DNA from: Ctenosaura bakeri
Taxonomy: Eukaryota > Chordata > Lepidosauria > Squamata > Iguanidae
DNA length: 64,000 bases
Assembly: GCA_948474755.1 (NCBI GenBank)
Contig: CAOLHI010001278.1
Location: forward strand, 248,001 to 312,000
Reading direction: 5' to 3'
The first letter of the stretch is position 1, and every line of letters starts with the position of its first letter. A program made the translations under genes and the position numbers. Of this stretch, positions 11,807 to 21,653 are shown piece after piece. Below the pieces are notes generated by a model, which saw only the letters and a list, made by a program, of their open reading frames with translations, made no database searches and had not been told where the DNA came from.

Positions 11807-11984
11807 AATGTAAATACTGACCACAATACTTATCTCCAGTGCTTGCTTTTTATTTTGGGGCAAGGTGAGTTGGGGAATAAGGTGTGACACAGGGACCCAT
11901 ATTTTGCTTCCTAATGGACATAATGTAGCAGAAGGAAGGTGGGACAGACATACAACTTTTCCGCAACTCACCTATTTTCAGTTC

Positions 11985-12371
11985 TGAGGTACGGTGCTCG
12001 CGATCAGCCTCCAGAGAGATGCTCTCGCTTCCCTGCTTCTTCGGCTCTGCACGAACTTCCTGCTTGCACGAGAGCCTCGCCTCTTCCTTTCACAGTGCAG
12101 CCTGGGACCTTCTCAGGCTGCACTGAGACAGGAAGTGCGACTGGCCTGGCTCCCGAGGCTCCGCACGCAAGGTAAATGTGCGCGGGGGCCTGGAGAAAGG
12201 CGTGACCGTGCAGCATTTTTGGCTTCAAGCCAAAGATGAAAAAATGCATGCGCGGTCTGTGTCAGGCTCTGGAGCATCGCGGAAATGTGAGTGTGTCGTG
12301 TGGACCGCTCCTCACATTTGCGCGACACTCAAGGGGCCCTTTCGCATCTAAAATGCCATGCAAAAAGGGCC
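11985..12371 (+). mobile_element. GC-rich GGCCCTTTT-type MITE, copy B (left end not defined)
   Basis: The right end reads ATGCCATGCAAAAAGGGCC, as in the copies ending at 35491, 36203 (reverse) and 54104. The body aligns with 35110-35491: CCCTGCTTCTTCGGCTCTGCACGA, GAGCCTCGCCTCTTCC, a CAGGAAGTGCGACTGG segment, then GGCTTCAAGCC and GCTCCTCACATTTGCGC. It contains inverted repeats, for example CAGTGCAGCCTG / CAGGCTGCACTG. No matching left terminus is visible, so the copy may be 5' truncated. The several overlapping reading frames on both strands carry no recognisable domain. Confidence 0.7.
12096..12171 (+). other. Candidate exon cassette inside MITE copy B
   Basis: A pyrimidine-rich tract ending CTTCCTTTCACAG precedes the interval, and AAG|GTAAATG follows it. 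The interval is 76 nt. The same arrangement is found in the copies at 35235-35291, 35962-36036 (reverse) and 46034-46108 (reverse). The donor here is the weakest of the four (GTAAAT instead of GTAAGT). Whether any copy is spliced is unknown; this is pattern evidence only. Confidence 0.4.
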
Positions 12372-12374
12372 ATA

Positions 12375-12982
12375 GAGTTGACCCTTCATGTCCATGGATT
12401 CTGTATCTGTGGATTCAGCCAGCCACAGCTTGAAAATACAGTCAGCCCTCCACATTTGCAGGTTTCACTTTTGTAGACTTGATTATTCACGGATTATTTG
12501 CTGTCACCTCTGCTGCCTCCCTATGCCATTGTTAATAGAGACTGCAAGCCTCGTGAGGCCGAGAAATTACAAATGAGGCTTCTAAGTCTCTATTAAAAAT
12601 GGTGTGAGGCAGTAAGCCCCACCAGCCCCCCACTTCTGCCTTGTGAAGGAACCCTGATGCCTTCAAGGATTCCCCAGTGGGTTGATTATGGTGTGTTAAA
12701 TATGGTTTGGGAGGGCCTAGAGTTATTCACGTTTTTTTCACTTTCACAGGGGTCCTGTCCCCCTAACCCTAGCGAATGTGGAGGGATGACTGTATTCCAA
12801 ATAACAGCAACAATAACAAAAACAACAAATTCCAAAAAGCAAACTTTGATTTTGCCATTTTTTAAAATAAGTGATGCCATTTTACTACACCATTGTACAT
12901 AATGGGACTTGAGCATGAACAAATTTTGGTATCCATGGGGGGGTCTTGGGACCAAACCTTAGTGGATACCAAGGGCCCACTG
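12375..12982. mobile_element. Mariner/Tigger-like element, outer copy, interrupted
   Basis: The right end reads GTGGATACCAAGGGCCCACTG followed by TA; the left end, after TA at 12373-12374, starts GAGTTGACCCTTCATGTCC, an imperfect inverted match. The halves GTGGATTCAGCCAGCCACAG / CTTGAAAATA and TTCCAAATAACAG...TTTGGTATCCATGGGG belong to one widespread TA-inserting element, split here by a second element at 12439-12792. It is non-autonomous with no transposase frame. Confidence 0.75.
12439..12792. mobile_element. Mariner/Tigger-like element, inner copy
   Basis: The 354-bp element has terminal inverted repeats CAGTCAGCCCTCCACATTTG / CGAATGTGGAGGGATGACTG and is flanked on both sides by TA (12437-12438 and 12793-12794). 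Removing it together with one TA restores GCTTGAAAATATTCCAAA across the junction in the outer element. TA duplication is the hallmark of Tc1/mariner-type transposition. Confidence 0.85.
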
Positions 12983-12984
12983 TA

Positions 12985-14066
12985 TAGAAAAAAAAAATCA
13001 CAGACCCTGTGCTACATCCCCCAACTCTCTGCATTGATTAAAATAAACACACACACACACATTTGACCTAATATGTTGCTTGACTGCCAGTTGATGCTTA
13101 TCATGGAACTGCAGCTAATTCACTTTTTTGGGTGATCCATGTCTTTCATACACCTTGTGGTTATGTTCAAATATTACGATTTTTAAGCGGACGCCCAAAG
13201 CACCATAAATACATATTTTCCTTTTGTAAGGTGAAAATTGTATGTTTGAAAACTCTAGCACCTACAGTTGATACAGTTGTAAAAAGTTGCAAGCAAAGCA
13301 GCCCTGACTCACAAGATCCTAAGAAGGGCAAAAGCCATGGGAGAAAAACAATCTCCTGTTGCATTATTGAAGAGACTCTTTTCAGCTGAAGATGAACATT
13401 TGATATAATAAGGGGCAGTTGGGAGTTCCATCCGGTGTGGGATTGCTTCATTCCACTAGTCAGTCTTTTCCACTCTGCAACAGTTGGATTGGAGACATAT
13501 TTTCTCTGCCAAGACTGCTGGTAACAGCTGGAGTCAACCCCCTCCCCCAATCCCTTGTCCTTTTTTTCCATCCAACTGAGCAATGCTAAATTCCCAAATG
13601 TACTTTGAGTTAATTTTTTTAAAGAGAAATTCTCATTTTTCCAAGCTGGAGAAGACTCCATTTATTTGAGTCACACACACAAACACACAAACACATCCAT
13701 ACACGCATATGCACACACAACTAAAAAACTTATCTGATTGCATTTTGAATTGACAAGTCCTGGGGGTGGGGGAATAAGCACAGACAATTTGCTTCCACCC
13801 ACCATTGCTTGTATACTCTTTAGAATTTAGAGCAATAAAAGAGACATGTTGTGAGTCTGGGTGTCATTATTTCTTTTAATCAGGAAAGCCCTGGAAGCCT
13901 TGCATGGAAAAGGGTTTAACATTTCAAATTTCAACCTAGCCACTAGTTTCTCTATTCTGTGTTCAAATACTAAGGGTTCAGATCTAGTGATCATTGCATG
14001 TGCAGAAGCTGGTGGTCAAGTTATTCAATTTAAAAAGTTTTTCTTTTGGATTTTAGTTCTAGTAAC
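12985..14066. other. Non-coding DNA with short CA-rich repeats
   Basis: (AC)7 at 13047-13060 and an imperfect CA-rich stretch at about 13672-13720. The 164-codon minus-strand frame at 13167-13661 has no recognisable domain, no splice context and no codon pattern I can support, so it is not called as a gene. Confidence 0.45.
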
Positions 14067-14548
14067 CCCCAAAATAGTTTAAAACTGGACAAGAACCCTT
14101 GTAATCTCACACAGCAGGGAGAAAACTATGGAAATAATTCCTTATGGCATGCAAGCAGAAACCTGTTCCTCATGGTAATAAATAAAAAGCCAGTAAGTAA
14201 TATGAACTTATTTTCATGTGTATTCACAGTATTTTTTTTTTTACAGAAAAAAGAATTAGTTTTTCATTGAAAGTGTTCTGAATTAAAACAAGTTTATTTT
14301 AATCCAAAACAAAAGCGAAACTTCAGTTTTAATTCAGAATGCATTCAGTGAGAAACGAACTCCTTTTTCTGTGGGAAAAAATTACTGTGGATACACAGAA
14401 AATAAGTTCATATTACTTACTAACTTTTTGTTTTTTGCCATGATGAACAGGTTTCTTCTTGCACTCAATAAGGAATTATTTCCACGGTTTTCTCCCTTTT
14501 GTGTGGGATTATGAGGGTTTTTGTGCTATTTTAAACTATTATTTTGAG
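14067..14548. repeat. Long imperfect foldback, arms about 220 bp
   Basis: The left arm at about 14067-14287 and right arm at about 14322-14548 are reverse complements with some mismatches and small gaps. Matching landmarks are GGAAATAATTCCTTAT (14130-14145) with ATAAGGAATTATTTCC (14469-14484), AAACCTGTTCCTCATGG with CCATGATGAACAGGTTT, and GTAAGTAATATGAACTTATT with AATAAGTTCATATTACTTAC. The loop is about 34 bp. It is distinct in sequence from the 200-bp palindromic MITE family and is probably another foldback transposon. Termini and target duplication are not clear. Confidence 0.8.
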
Positions 14549-15330
14549 TTATTGGAACTATTCTTAAAAATTCTTTTGTGGAAAAAAACCCACATTTTAT
14601 TAAACAAAACCCTGATTTTTTAGATATAAGAAAACAAACAGGAATAAGGCATGTTGCATAAAATCTACTCTTTCCTGCATAAAATTTCACTTTGTTTGCA
14701 TGTACATTTTTTTAAAAAAATCCCCAAAGCGCAGAGGATTTCATAGCTCTTCACCATTCTTTTGATGTTTTCTTGATATTTTGATTTTTTTCTTTTTGAA
14801 GGTGACATTTGTGAATATTCTTTATATCTCTAATATACACTGACTTTTGCTAAAGCAGTGCAAAGGAGATTTTCATCTTGTCGAAGCTGCAGGCAAGTGG
14901 GTGGAGATACAATACTGTTCCCATCCTTACTTTTACTTATGTTTGGAATGTAAACATTTGCTCTGTACTGGTGGCGGAATGGATTTCAGGGATGGTATGA
15001 GTGCACCAGTTGTGGTTTCTGACAGCATGCTACCCTCCAGCATTGAATCCTAACAGCTGCTGTCTCATCCCAGGAGCTCATGAGATTAACCCATAACTAT
15101 AGCAAAGATAACTGCATTCTACAGTAACACAGGATTTCTTGCTTTATGTGGTTTGGTTTTCAGAGAATGTACCGGTACGAGTATACACGGCTCATTAGTG
15201 AAGCTTTCATGAAAATCAACCTGTATGTAATTCTGCCAAAAAGTAATAGCTTAGTTCATTTACCCCAAATTCCCTAAAGCCACAGTATGGCAATGGCTGG
15301 AATCTAAAGGAGTGATAGTTTAGTGGAGCT
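14549..15330. other. AT-rich non-coding DNA, no gene seen
   Basis: Unassigned AT-rich sequence with several T runs, directly right of the foldback. No gene is recognised. Confidence 0.4.
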
Positions 15331-15425
15331 GGGACCCATTCCTACTACAATTATAGTACAATGTGATGATTCCAGTTTAAATGCCATGCCTGCCTTCTAT
15401 GGAATCCTGGAACTACACTATGTAA
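15331..15425. mobile_element. Half of a foldback MITE (longer subfamily)
   Basis: The segment TATAGTACAATGTGATGATTCC...TATGGAATCCTGGAACTACA matches the left arm of the 40978-41455 element. The right arm is missing and the piece ends directly at the (AAC)n repeat. Confidence 0.5.
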
Positions 15426-15428
15426 ATA

Positions 15429-15460
15429 CAACAAACAACAACAACAACAACAACAACAAC
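15429..15460. repeat. (AAC)n microsatellite
   Basis: Ten or eleven AAC units with one interruption near the start. It may have grown from a SINE-type tail, since the SINEs here end in CAACAA. Confidence 0.95.
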
Positions 15461-15949
15461 ATTTATTTATAACTCCCTTTTCACCAAAGGACAGAACATT
15501 AACATAAAGACTCAGGAACAAAGACAATAAACATAACACTATACCAGTACATGGAATGAAGTCCCCAACACCTCACCAGTTGCTACCCATCTCAGCACCT
15601 TAAGCACAACTCAGTGGCTTAAGATGATGAATCGAGAGGAAGGTCTTCAACTCTTTAAGGAAATGGGTGAGATCTTCCTCCATCTGGGGGTCCAAAGGAA
15701 GACTGTTCCACAAATGTGGAGCCAGATCTTGAAAGGCTCACAGACTTGACAGAACTGTACACAGTGGAACAAATAGTAATCCTTTGCCTGCAGGTCTTAA
15801 ATTCCTACTTTGTCTGTGTAGTAGCAAACTCTTAATATGGGAGTTTACGGCTACACATGTAGATCTTAAATTCCTAAATAGTAATTCCCAAACAGTAATT
15901 CATTTTCTTGTAGTTCTTAAATTGCCTGTAGATCTTAAATTCCAACTTT

Positions 15950-16275
15950 AACACCCATGCAACATTCTATGGAACCCTGAGAGTTCAGTGAGGCACTAGA
16001 GTTCTCTGGCTCATAATTCTAAATACCTCTCCCTAAACTCTAAATCCCAGAATTCCATGGGCTACTGCCATGGCAGTTATAGTAGAATATAGTGCTATAA
16101 TCATATAGTGTATTTGGGCCCCCGGGCTTTATAGTTTGGTGAGGCATTAGAGCTTTTCAGCTGAGAATTCTAAAAGCTTTTTCCTGACCTGCAGATCTCT
16201 AGATTCCAAAGGATGTTGTCATGGCAATTAACATAGACTCATGGCACTATAATTGTGTAGTCTGAAAGGGTCTCT
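15950..16275. mobile_element. Two adjacent degenerate foldback MITE copies (longer subfamily)
   Basis: Segments at about 15970-16110 and 16125-16275 each carry the landmarks of the family: GAGGCACTAGAGTTCTCTGGC / GAGGCATTAGAGCTTTTCAGC, a central AATTCTAAA, and right-arm CCAGAATTCCATGGGCT / AGATTCCAAAGGATGTTG with GTGCTATAATCATATAGTG / GCACTATAATTGTGTAG. The second ends CTGAAAGGGTC. Boundaries are approximate. Confidence 0.6.
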
Positions 16276-16397
16276 GGATTGTTCAGCCGTATGTTCAGAG
16301 ACTAAGGAATGTGAGGTCTGGAATCTAAGTCTGGGGTCCTGTGCGTGACTTTCATTGGTATTAAGATCCATTTCACTGGCCTCAGTCACTTTCTAAA

Positions 16398-16835
16398 GTG
16401 GTGCAGATGGCAGCTAAAATTCTTGCAGATAAGAATTATTCAAGGTTGTGTTGGAGGGGTTGTCAAGAGACTGGTATGTTTATTCATATATGGTGGAATT
16501 GTAAAGGTGTACAGAAATTTTGGCAAAGGGTGTTTAAAGAGACAAAAGAGATAACTGAAATCGATTTACAAATATGTCCAGGTATAGCATTATTATATAT
16601 ATATCATATATATATATATTATATATATATCATATATCAAATATAGCATATATATATATATGCTATATTTGATAAGGTTAATTGTACCCAGGCGATGAAG
16701 GATTTAATTACAAACTTATTAACTGCAGCAAGGTTAATTATATCAAGAAAATGGAAAATTCATGGAGATTTTCAAATAGAAGATTGGTATAAAGAAGTGT
16801 GGAAAATTGTGATTAATGATAAGTTAACATATTGA
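16398..16835 (+). pseudogene. L1 ORF2 C-terminal remnant
   Basis: Frame 16398 reads LCWRGCQETGMFIHIWWNC and then FWQRVFKE, which matches the zinc-knuckle-like Cys/His region near the end of L1 ORF2 (C-W-R-C...H-x-W-W-x-C); one Cys of the usual CWRC is replaced. After an AT-repeat block bearing stops, the same frame resumes at 16695 (LLTAARLIISRKWK, then IEDWYKEVWKI) and ends at TGA 16833-16835. The frame is preserved across the AT repeat, but the repeat introduces a stop. It cannot encode a functional protein: the endonuclease and reverse transcriptase domains are absent. Confidence 0.75.
16592..16673. repeat. AT-rich tract with a 38-bp perfect palindrome
   Basis: A run of TA dinucleotides interrupted by CATATAT units. 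The segment 16636-16673 is a perfect palindrome of 19 + 19 bp, with arms ATCAAATATAGC.../...GCTATATTTGAT around an alternating TA core. It lies within the L1 ORF2 remnant. Confidence 0.9.
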
Positions 16836-17341
16836 ATTAAGGTCAAAAGGGGAATAATGAAGGGGAATAATTTTGAAGCAATATTTTGAAGATATTTGTG
16901 GAAAAGGCTTTAATAAAAGAGGAAGGTGTCATACCTCCACAAGAAGAATTACAGTTCTGGAAGGTGGAGAAAGTTGAAACATAAATGGCTCTGGGGTGGG
17001 TGGGTTTACTTTTAGAAATAGTTTGACATGTTTAGTAATAAGATCATATTTAGTAATAGTAATAGATTAAATGTAATGGAAAAGTATAGAATTAAGAATG
17101 AAATTATTATAATAATGAGTATAATGAGATTGAGATCAAGATACAGGTAACGAAAGTATATAAGCAGTATGGTACAGAATATGCTGAATAAGTATATGAT
17201 TGTAATGGAATTGGAGAGAAATAACAACGTAAGTTTTCTTTGTTGAAATTTTCTTTTTTCACTGTTATGTGTATCACATCGTGTTTTTCTTTTGTGTTCT
17301 GTTTTTCCCCCCTTCATAATCAATAAAAAAATAAAAAAAAA

Positions 17342-18217
17342 TCTCTCAGGAGTTAAAACTGCCTTCTTGAGAGACTTGGGAAGCAGTAGGGCAGAGCTGT
17401 TTCTAATTGAGACAAACATTTACTCTTGTATGACTTCTTGTTGAGGTAGCTGTAGCCACTTTGCCTTTTCTACCATACTGCCACCTCTGTTGCCTCCACC
17501 TCTTTCTCCTCCAAACTAGTGTAGTTACACTAGCTGAAAGGATTTTGGCCTAAGTCAGAGAAATACACTCCCTGGACTGTCATTTTCCCAATATATAAGA
17601 GTAGGGATGGGTCAACCGAATCCTCAAATCCTTGGCAAGGATTTGAGATTTGTGAATCCAAATCCCTGCACCAAAATAGGCAAACTGAATCTTTCAAATC
17701 CACCAACCAAATAATTTGTTGGAGACCGGAACGCCTGAAAACCTGGGAGACCTGATACACAAGGGGAGATGGCAAGTAGGTGAGTTTTTCCTTTGGAGTA
17801 ATAATGACCTTTGTCAACAGTTTCAGAAATTGCATCCGGGGTTGTATTCTAATATATTTAAATTGAACATTTAATATTTAAGTTCAGTACTATTTTCTGT
17901 GCTGAAAATCAATGGCACGTATAAGATGCTAGGTTCAGAGGGTCTGACGCCAATCAGAAGTAGTGGGGCAGAGGGCAAGGTCGCACAATCTCATCCAATG
18001 ATTGCCACATTTAGTCCAGTGTACCTCCTTCCACAAGACTAGTGCCTGGTTGTAAACCTATAGCTAGAATAGAATGAGAGGTAAAATGTCTGTCATGGTT
18101 TCTCATAAGCCACATGACAAACCACATGTAGCAGAAAGGAAAAATTGTTTTTTAAAATTGGTGCCTCTGGAGCCCGCCAAAGGCCTGATTGACTGGAAGT
18201 TACAGTCTTCTTGAGAT
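17342..18217. other. Non-coding DNA, no gene seen
   Basis: Segments such as GGGTCAACCGAATCCTCAAATCC at about 17610-17700 repeat AAATCC-type words and may be an old element. I cannot name it. No gene is recognised. Confidence 0.35.
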
Positions 18218-18487
18218 TTCAAGGACAGCTGAAAGATTCCTTTGCATAGCTCCCTTGCAAAGCTCTTTCATACACAATTCTAGGGTTTGTAGTTTTCCAA
18301 GATGTCACAGCCTTCTCTGCCAAAGTGTTCTGGTGCATCATCAGGCTACAAACCCCAGGATGCCATAAGGCGCTACGCAAAGAAAATCCAGTTTTGACCT
18401 GGATTATCTCTGTACTGTAATATGCAGCCCTGTTTACATAGGCAGGAAAATGTGGGATTAATCCACATTTTCCTGCCTGTATAGAAA
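18218..18487. mobile_element. Degenerate foldback element with a 16-bp perfect inverted repeat
   Basis: The left part carries GGGTTTGTAGTTTTCC and the mirrored CTACAAACCCCAGGATGCC, as in the foldback MITEs. The right part has a perfect hairpin AGGCAGGAAAATGTGG (18440-18455) / CCACATTTTCCTGCCT (18463-18478) with a 7-nt loop. It ends GTATAGAAAGGGCC, like the GC-rich MITE ends. Confidence 0.55.
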
Positions 18488-18622
18488 GGGCCTTCATGTC
18501 ATTTTCAATCTGGGGAGATCCTGAGGCAAAACTATAACAATTGTGCTGGACAGATTTTTTTCAGAGGGAGGTTTGCCTTTGCCCAGGCTTTTGCTAAGGC
18601 TGAGAGAGTGTGTCTTGCCCAA
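18488..18622 (-). mobile_element. SINE fragment, reverse, 3' part
   Basis: Read on the minus strand this is the body and tail of the tRNA-headed SINE: CTTGGGCAAGACACACTCTC...CCTCTGAAAAAAATCTG... and a tail complementary to TTCATGTCATTTTCAATC. The tRNA-like head is missing. Confidence 0.65.
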
Positions 18623-21283
18623 GATGATCCTTCTTTCCCTTGCTTTGCAAAAAAAGGATTTGAAAGATTCATGGATTCCCAGAACCTTCTAGGGAACTGG
18701 ATTTGGATTCAGAAAATTCTAGATTTGTCCCATCCTTATATAAGAGCATCTTGGCTTCAGAGTCAGAGAACATGGATCTTTGGGCTGAATCATGCTCCCT
18801 TTCACCTCAGGTAGGCAACAGGCATGAGTTGTCCAGTTTCCAGGTCTCCAAGACTTTTTAACTTTTTATTTTTAAAAAAATCTTTTTAGAATTTAACAAT
18901 AACAAGAGAATCAATACTTACCACCAAATCCCCCCAATGGACTAGATTATTATAACAATATGTCAACTGTGTACATTATTGTATGCATACATATTGGGGT
19001 GGGGTTTTATGGCACTGTAATGCTGTTTTTAAGGTATGTATATGGTCCTTTAATGTTTTTAATGTTTAATGTTTTAACTTAATGTAATGTTTGATCACTT
19101 TTTAAAAACTCTTATACTGTATTTATACTTTTATTTATGTCTTTGCATAGTTTTAATCAGTATTGTTTTTAAATATGTTGTTAGCCACCTTAAGTCCTGT
19201 TATTGAGAGAAAGGTGAGATATCTAAATCATCATCATCATCATCATCTTTCTCACTCCATTTCAGTTGTGTCCAAAATCCAGTTGATCAATAGGAAGTTT
19301 ACCTTTCACTTTTAGTTCTTGAACCTACATTGTTTCTACAATACATTTGAATGGTACTGTAGAAACTGAAAATACCATTGTCTTTTCCTCACTACTATGA
19401 CACAGTCTCCTTAAAAACATTAACCTTCTCTGCTCATTGATTATTAATAAAGCTGTTCAGTGATTAATAATAAAGCTACAATCTGCCAGCCATTTCCTAA
19501 TGACTGAACTGAGAATATTCTCTATTTCAGTTCTTATTTTATTAGACACAGAAGTCCCATAACAGGATTCCAGACTTGTTGGTTATATTCCAAGCCATTG
19601 CTTTTTTCAGCTAACAATATTTAGGATAGTTCCCATCAGAGACTCTAACACTGTGATGTTTTTAATGGATGTAACCATGTAAGCATGTATGTTTGCAGAT
19701 ATTTATACCCCACCTTTTGGTTCCTTAAAGATATCCCCAAGGTTGACCACAATTTTCATATTTACCAGCTTCATCTGTCATGTTACCTATGGCCATTTCT
19801 GGACTGGAATAGCTTGACTCAAATAGCCCAGGAACTGGTAGCCTGCAAAGTGGATTTTGGTAATGAACTCAATATGGGGCTGACCTTAGTGTTGCTTAGA
19901 AGTTGTAGCCAGTGGGGAATGTGTCTTCTAGGCTGCCAGCTGGGATAACCCATTAACAACATGTAACACCTTTGTTGAAGGAACTTTAGTGACTGCTAAT
20001 ATGTTACCAGGCCAAGTTTAAGGTTCTCTTATTGCTATAGAAAGCTCCTTTGGACTTTTTGGCCCAGACAGCTTCAAGGATTGTTTGATTTCCTATGCCT
20101 ATATCCAGTCACTGTCATCCTCAGAAGAAGTATTTTCGGTGGTATTGCATGATCCACCTTGTGGACACCAAGTGTAGAAGATATGTTGGATATGTTTTTT
20201 TAAAACAACTTCCAGAATCATGACCAGTGGCCATGGTGGTTGGAAGATTCTGGAGCTGCAGTCCAAAAACATTACTTCTTTACTGAGCTTGTAGTATCCA
20301 GTTCTTGCTGTGTAATGCTCTCTTACTATTATTAGAAAGGTGAAGCCAATTTTGACTTTTAGACAACCACTTAAAACACCTTTTTAGCACCAGGTTTTCC
20401 CTGGTGCAATTCAAGTATTTTAGTTTTATTGCCATTGGATTTTATACTACATATAGTTTTGATATTTTTTAAAGATGAGCAGAATGAAATATTTTGAATA
20501 AATAAAAAACAATAGTAGAAGCAGCAAAAAAGATGCAGAGTGGGGAGAGAGAGAAAGAGAGAGAGAAGATTTGTGAGAATAATACATTACAGAGGCAATT
20601 ACTGAAAGGTACAGTGAAATAAATATGCCTTTCAATGGTACTTAAAAGGACAGGGAGAGGAGAATAAAGCAGGGTATCCCCAGTAAGGATGTAAAATACT
20701 CATTTACATTTGCATCTTTGGTGAGAAAAGAGTATCTAGAGTATCAAGAACCTCTACTGAACTAAAGGAGACCAATCGTAAGGTGCAGTTCAGGAAAGCT
20801 TTCTTTGAGCAGGAGTACATCAGGTTTTCCCACACGGGAAATATTTCTGGCAGTGTGAGGAATCTAATGGGAGCTGGTGGATCCCATGTCAGTGGAGCAG
20901 TAAATCCACCTAGATTTTAGTGTTCACTTTAGTGGAACTATTCAAGGTCCTGAACCTATTTTTGGAGATAAGGTCCATCATTTAGAGTCACCTTCATACT
21001 GACATAAGAACCACCAGCTGCCACTGTGGAAATGCCATTTCATCTAAGAAAGCCAAAGCCTGGGGGAGGGAGGGAGGAAGGAAAAGAAACGACTGGCTAT
21101 TTAAGTTTAAAACAAAATCTTTGAATAGGTTGGAAACAAATAGAAAACCAACCTAACTACATCAATATTGATGGTAGGTTATCAACTGACTGAGCTCCTA
21201 ACAGTAGTCTGGCTTCTGGATTCTGTATTAACAGATTTTTCCTGATAATCTTCAAAGGCAGTCTTATGTATGGTACTCTAGAA
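18623..21283. other. Non-coding DNA, mostly unassigned
   Basis: Contains (ATC)7 at 19227-19247 and an AG-rich run at 20545-20567. A short remnant at 20215-20270 resembles the 'gattctgggagctgcagtcc' hAT-type end. The stretch 20825-21040 (GGTGGATCCCATGTCAGTGG, then CCACCAGCTGCCACTG) is loosely matched by 57060-57240, so it is likely an old dispersed repeat. No gene is recognised. Confidence 0.4.
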
Positions 21284-21653
21284 CAGAGGTAGGGAACCCT
21301 GGTGGACCCAGGGACCAATTTTCCATCTCCAAGACCCCTGGGGGGACATGCAGATTACAAAAAATAGAGCTGGCTGGAAGGTCATTTCTGTTTTGCCTTT
21401 TTAAAAAAAGAATAAAGGGGTGTTTTAAATAGTGCTGGTTGAATGTTTTTAAACAAACAAACAAACAAACAAACAATCAAACAAACAATCAAACAAACAA
21501 ACAGGTTAATTGCCACTTCTAAGAACTTGCAGAAGACGTGTTCACATTTTGAGGATCCAGAAAAAGGGCTCTCCAAGGAACCTGAAGAGGTCGAGGGCTG
21601 AAAGAATGGCATTAGGGCCACATGTTTCTCCTATCCATATTTGGTCATCTCTG
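21284..21653. mobile_element. hAT-like non-autonomous element
   Basis: Ends are CAGAGGTAGGGAACC on the left and GGTCATCTCTG on the right. The flanking octamers CTCTAGAA (21276-21283) and TTTTAGAG (21654-21661) share the pattern nTnTAGAn, the preferred 8-bp target duplication of Charlie-type hAT transposons; they differ at three positions. The interior includes an AAAC-rich repeat and no transposase. Confidence 0.6.
21452..21502. repeat. (AAAC)n microsatellite with AATC interruptions
   Basis: About twelve AAAC-type units, two of them AATC, inside the hAT-like element. Confidence 0.95.

Larger units (their letters stand above)
16390..17341 (+). mobile_element. L1-type LINE, 5'-truncated 3' end
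   Basis: The first part encodes the C-terminal end of an L1 ORF2 protein (see the pseudogene entry), followed by about 480 bp of AT-rich 3' UTR and an A-rich tail with AATAAAAAAATAAAA at 17320-17341. A 5'-truncated insertion ending in poly(A) is the usual form of L1. I could not find a convincing target duplication. The minus-strand 135-codon frame over the tail is chance. Confidence 0.75.

Noticed and set aside
13167..13661. A 164-codon minus-strand frame as a gene or exon
   Set aside because: No domain, no flanking splice sites that I could support, and no similarity to a family I know.
21447..21502. CRISPR-like or other spaced direct repeats
   Set aside because: The window has only simple tandem repeats and dispersed transposons; there is no repeat-spacer array, and the organism appears to be a vertebrate.
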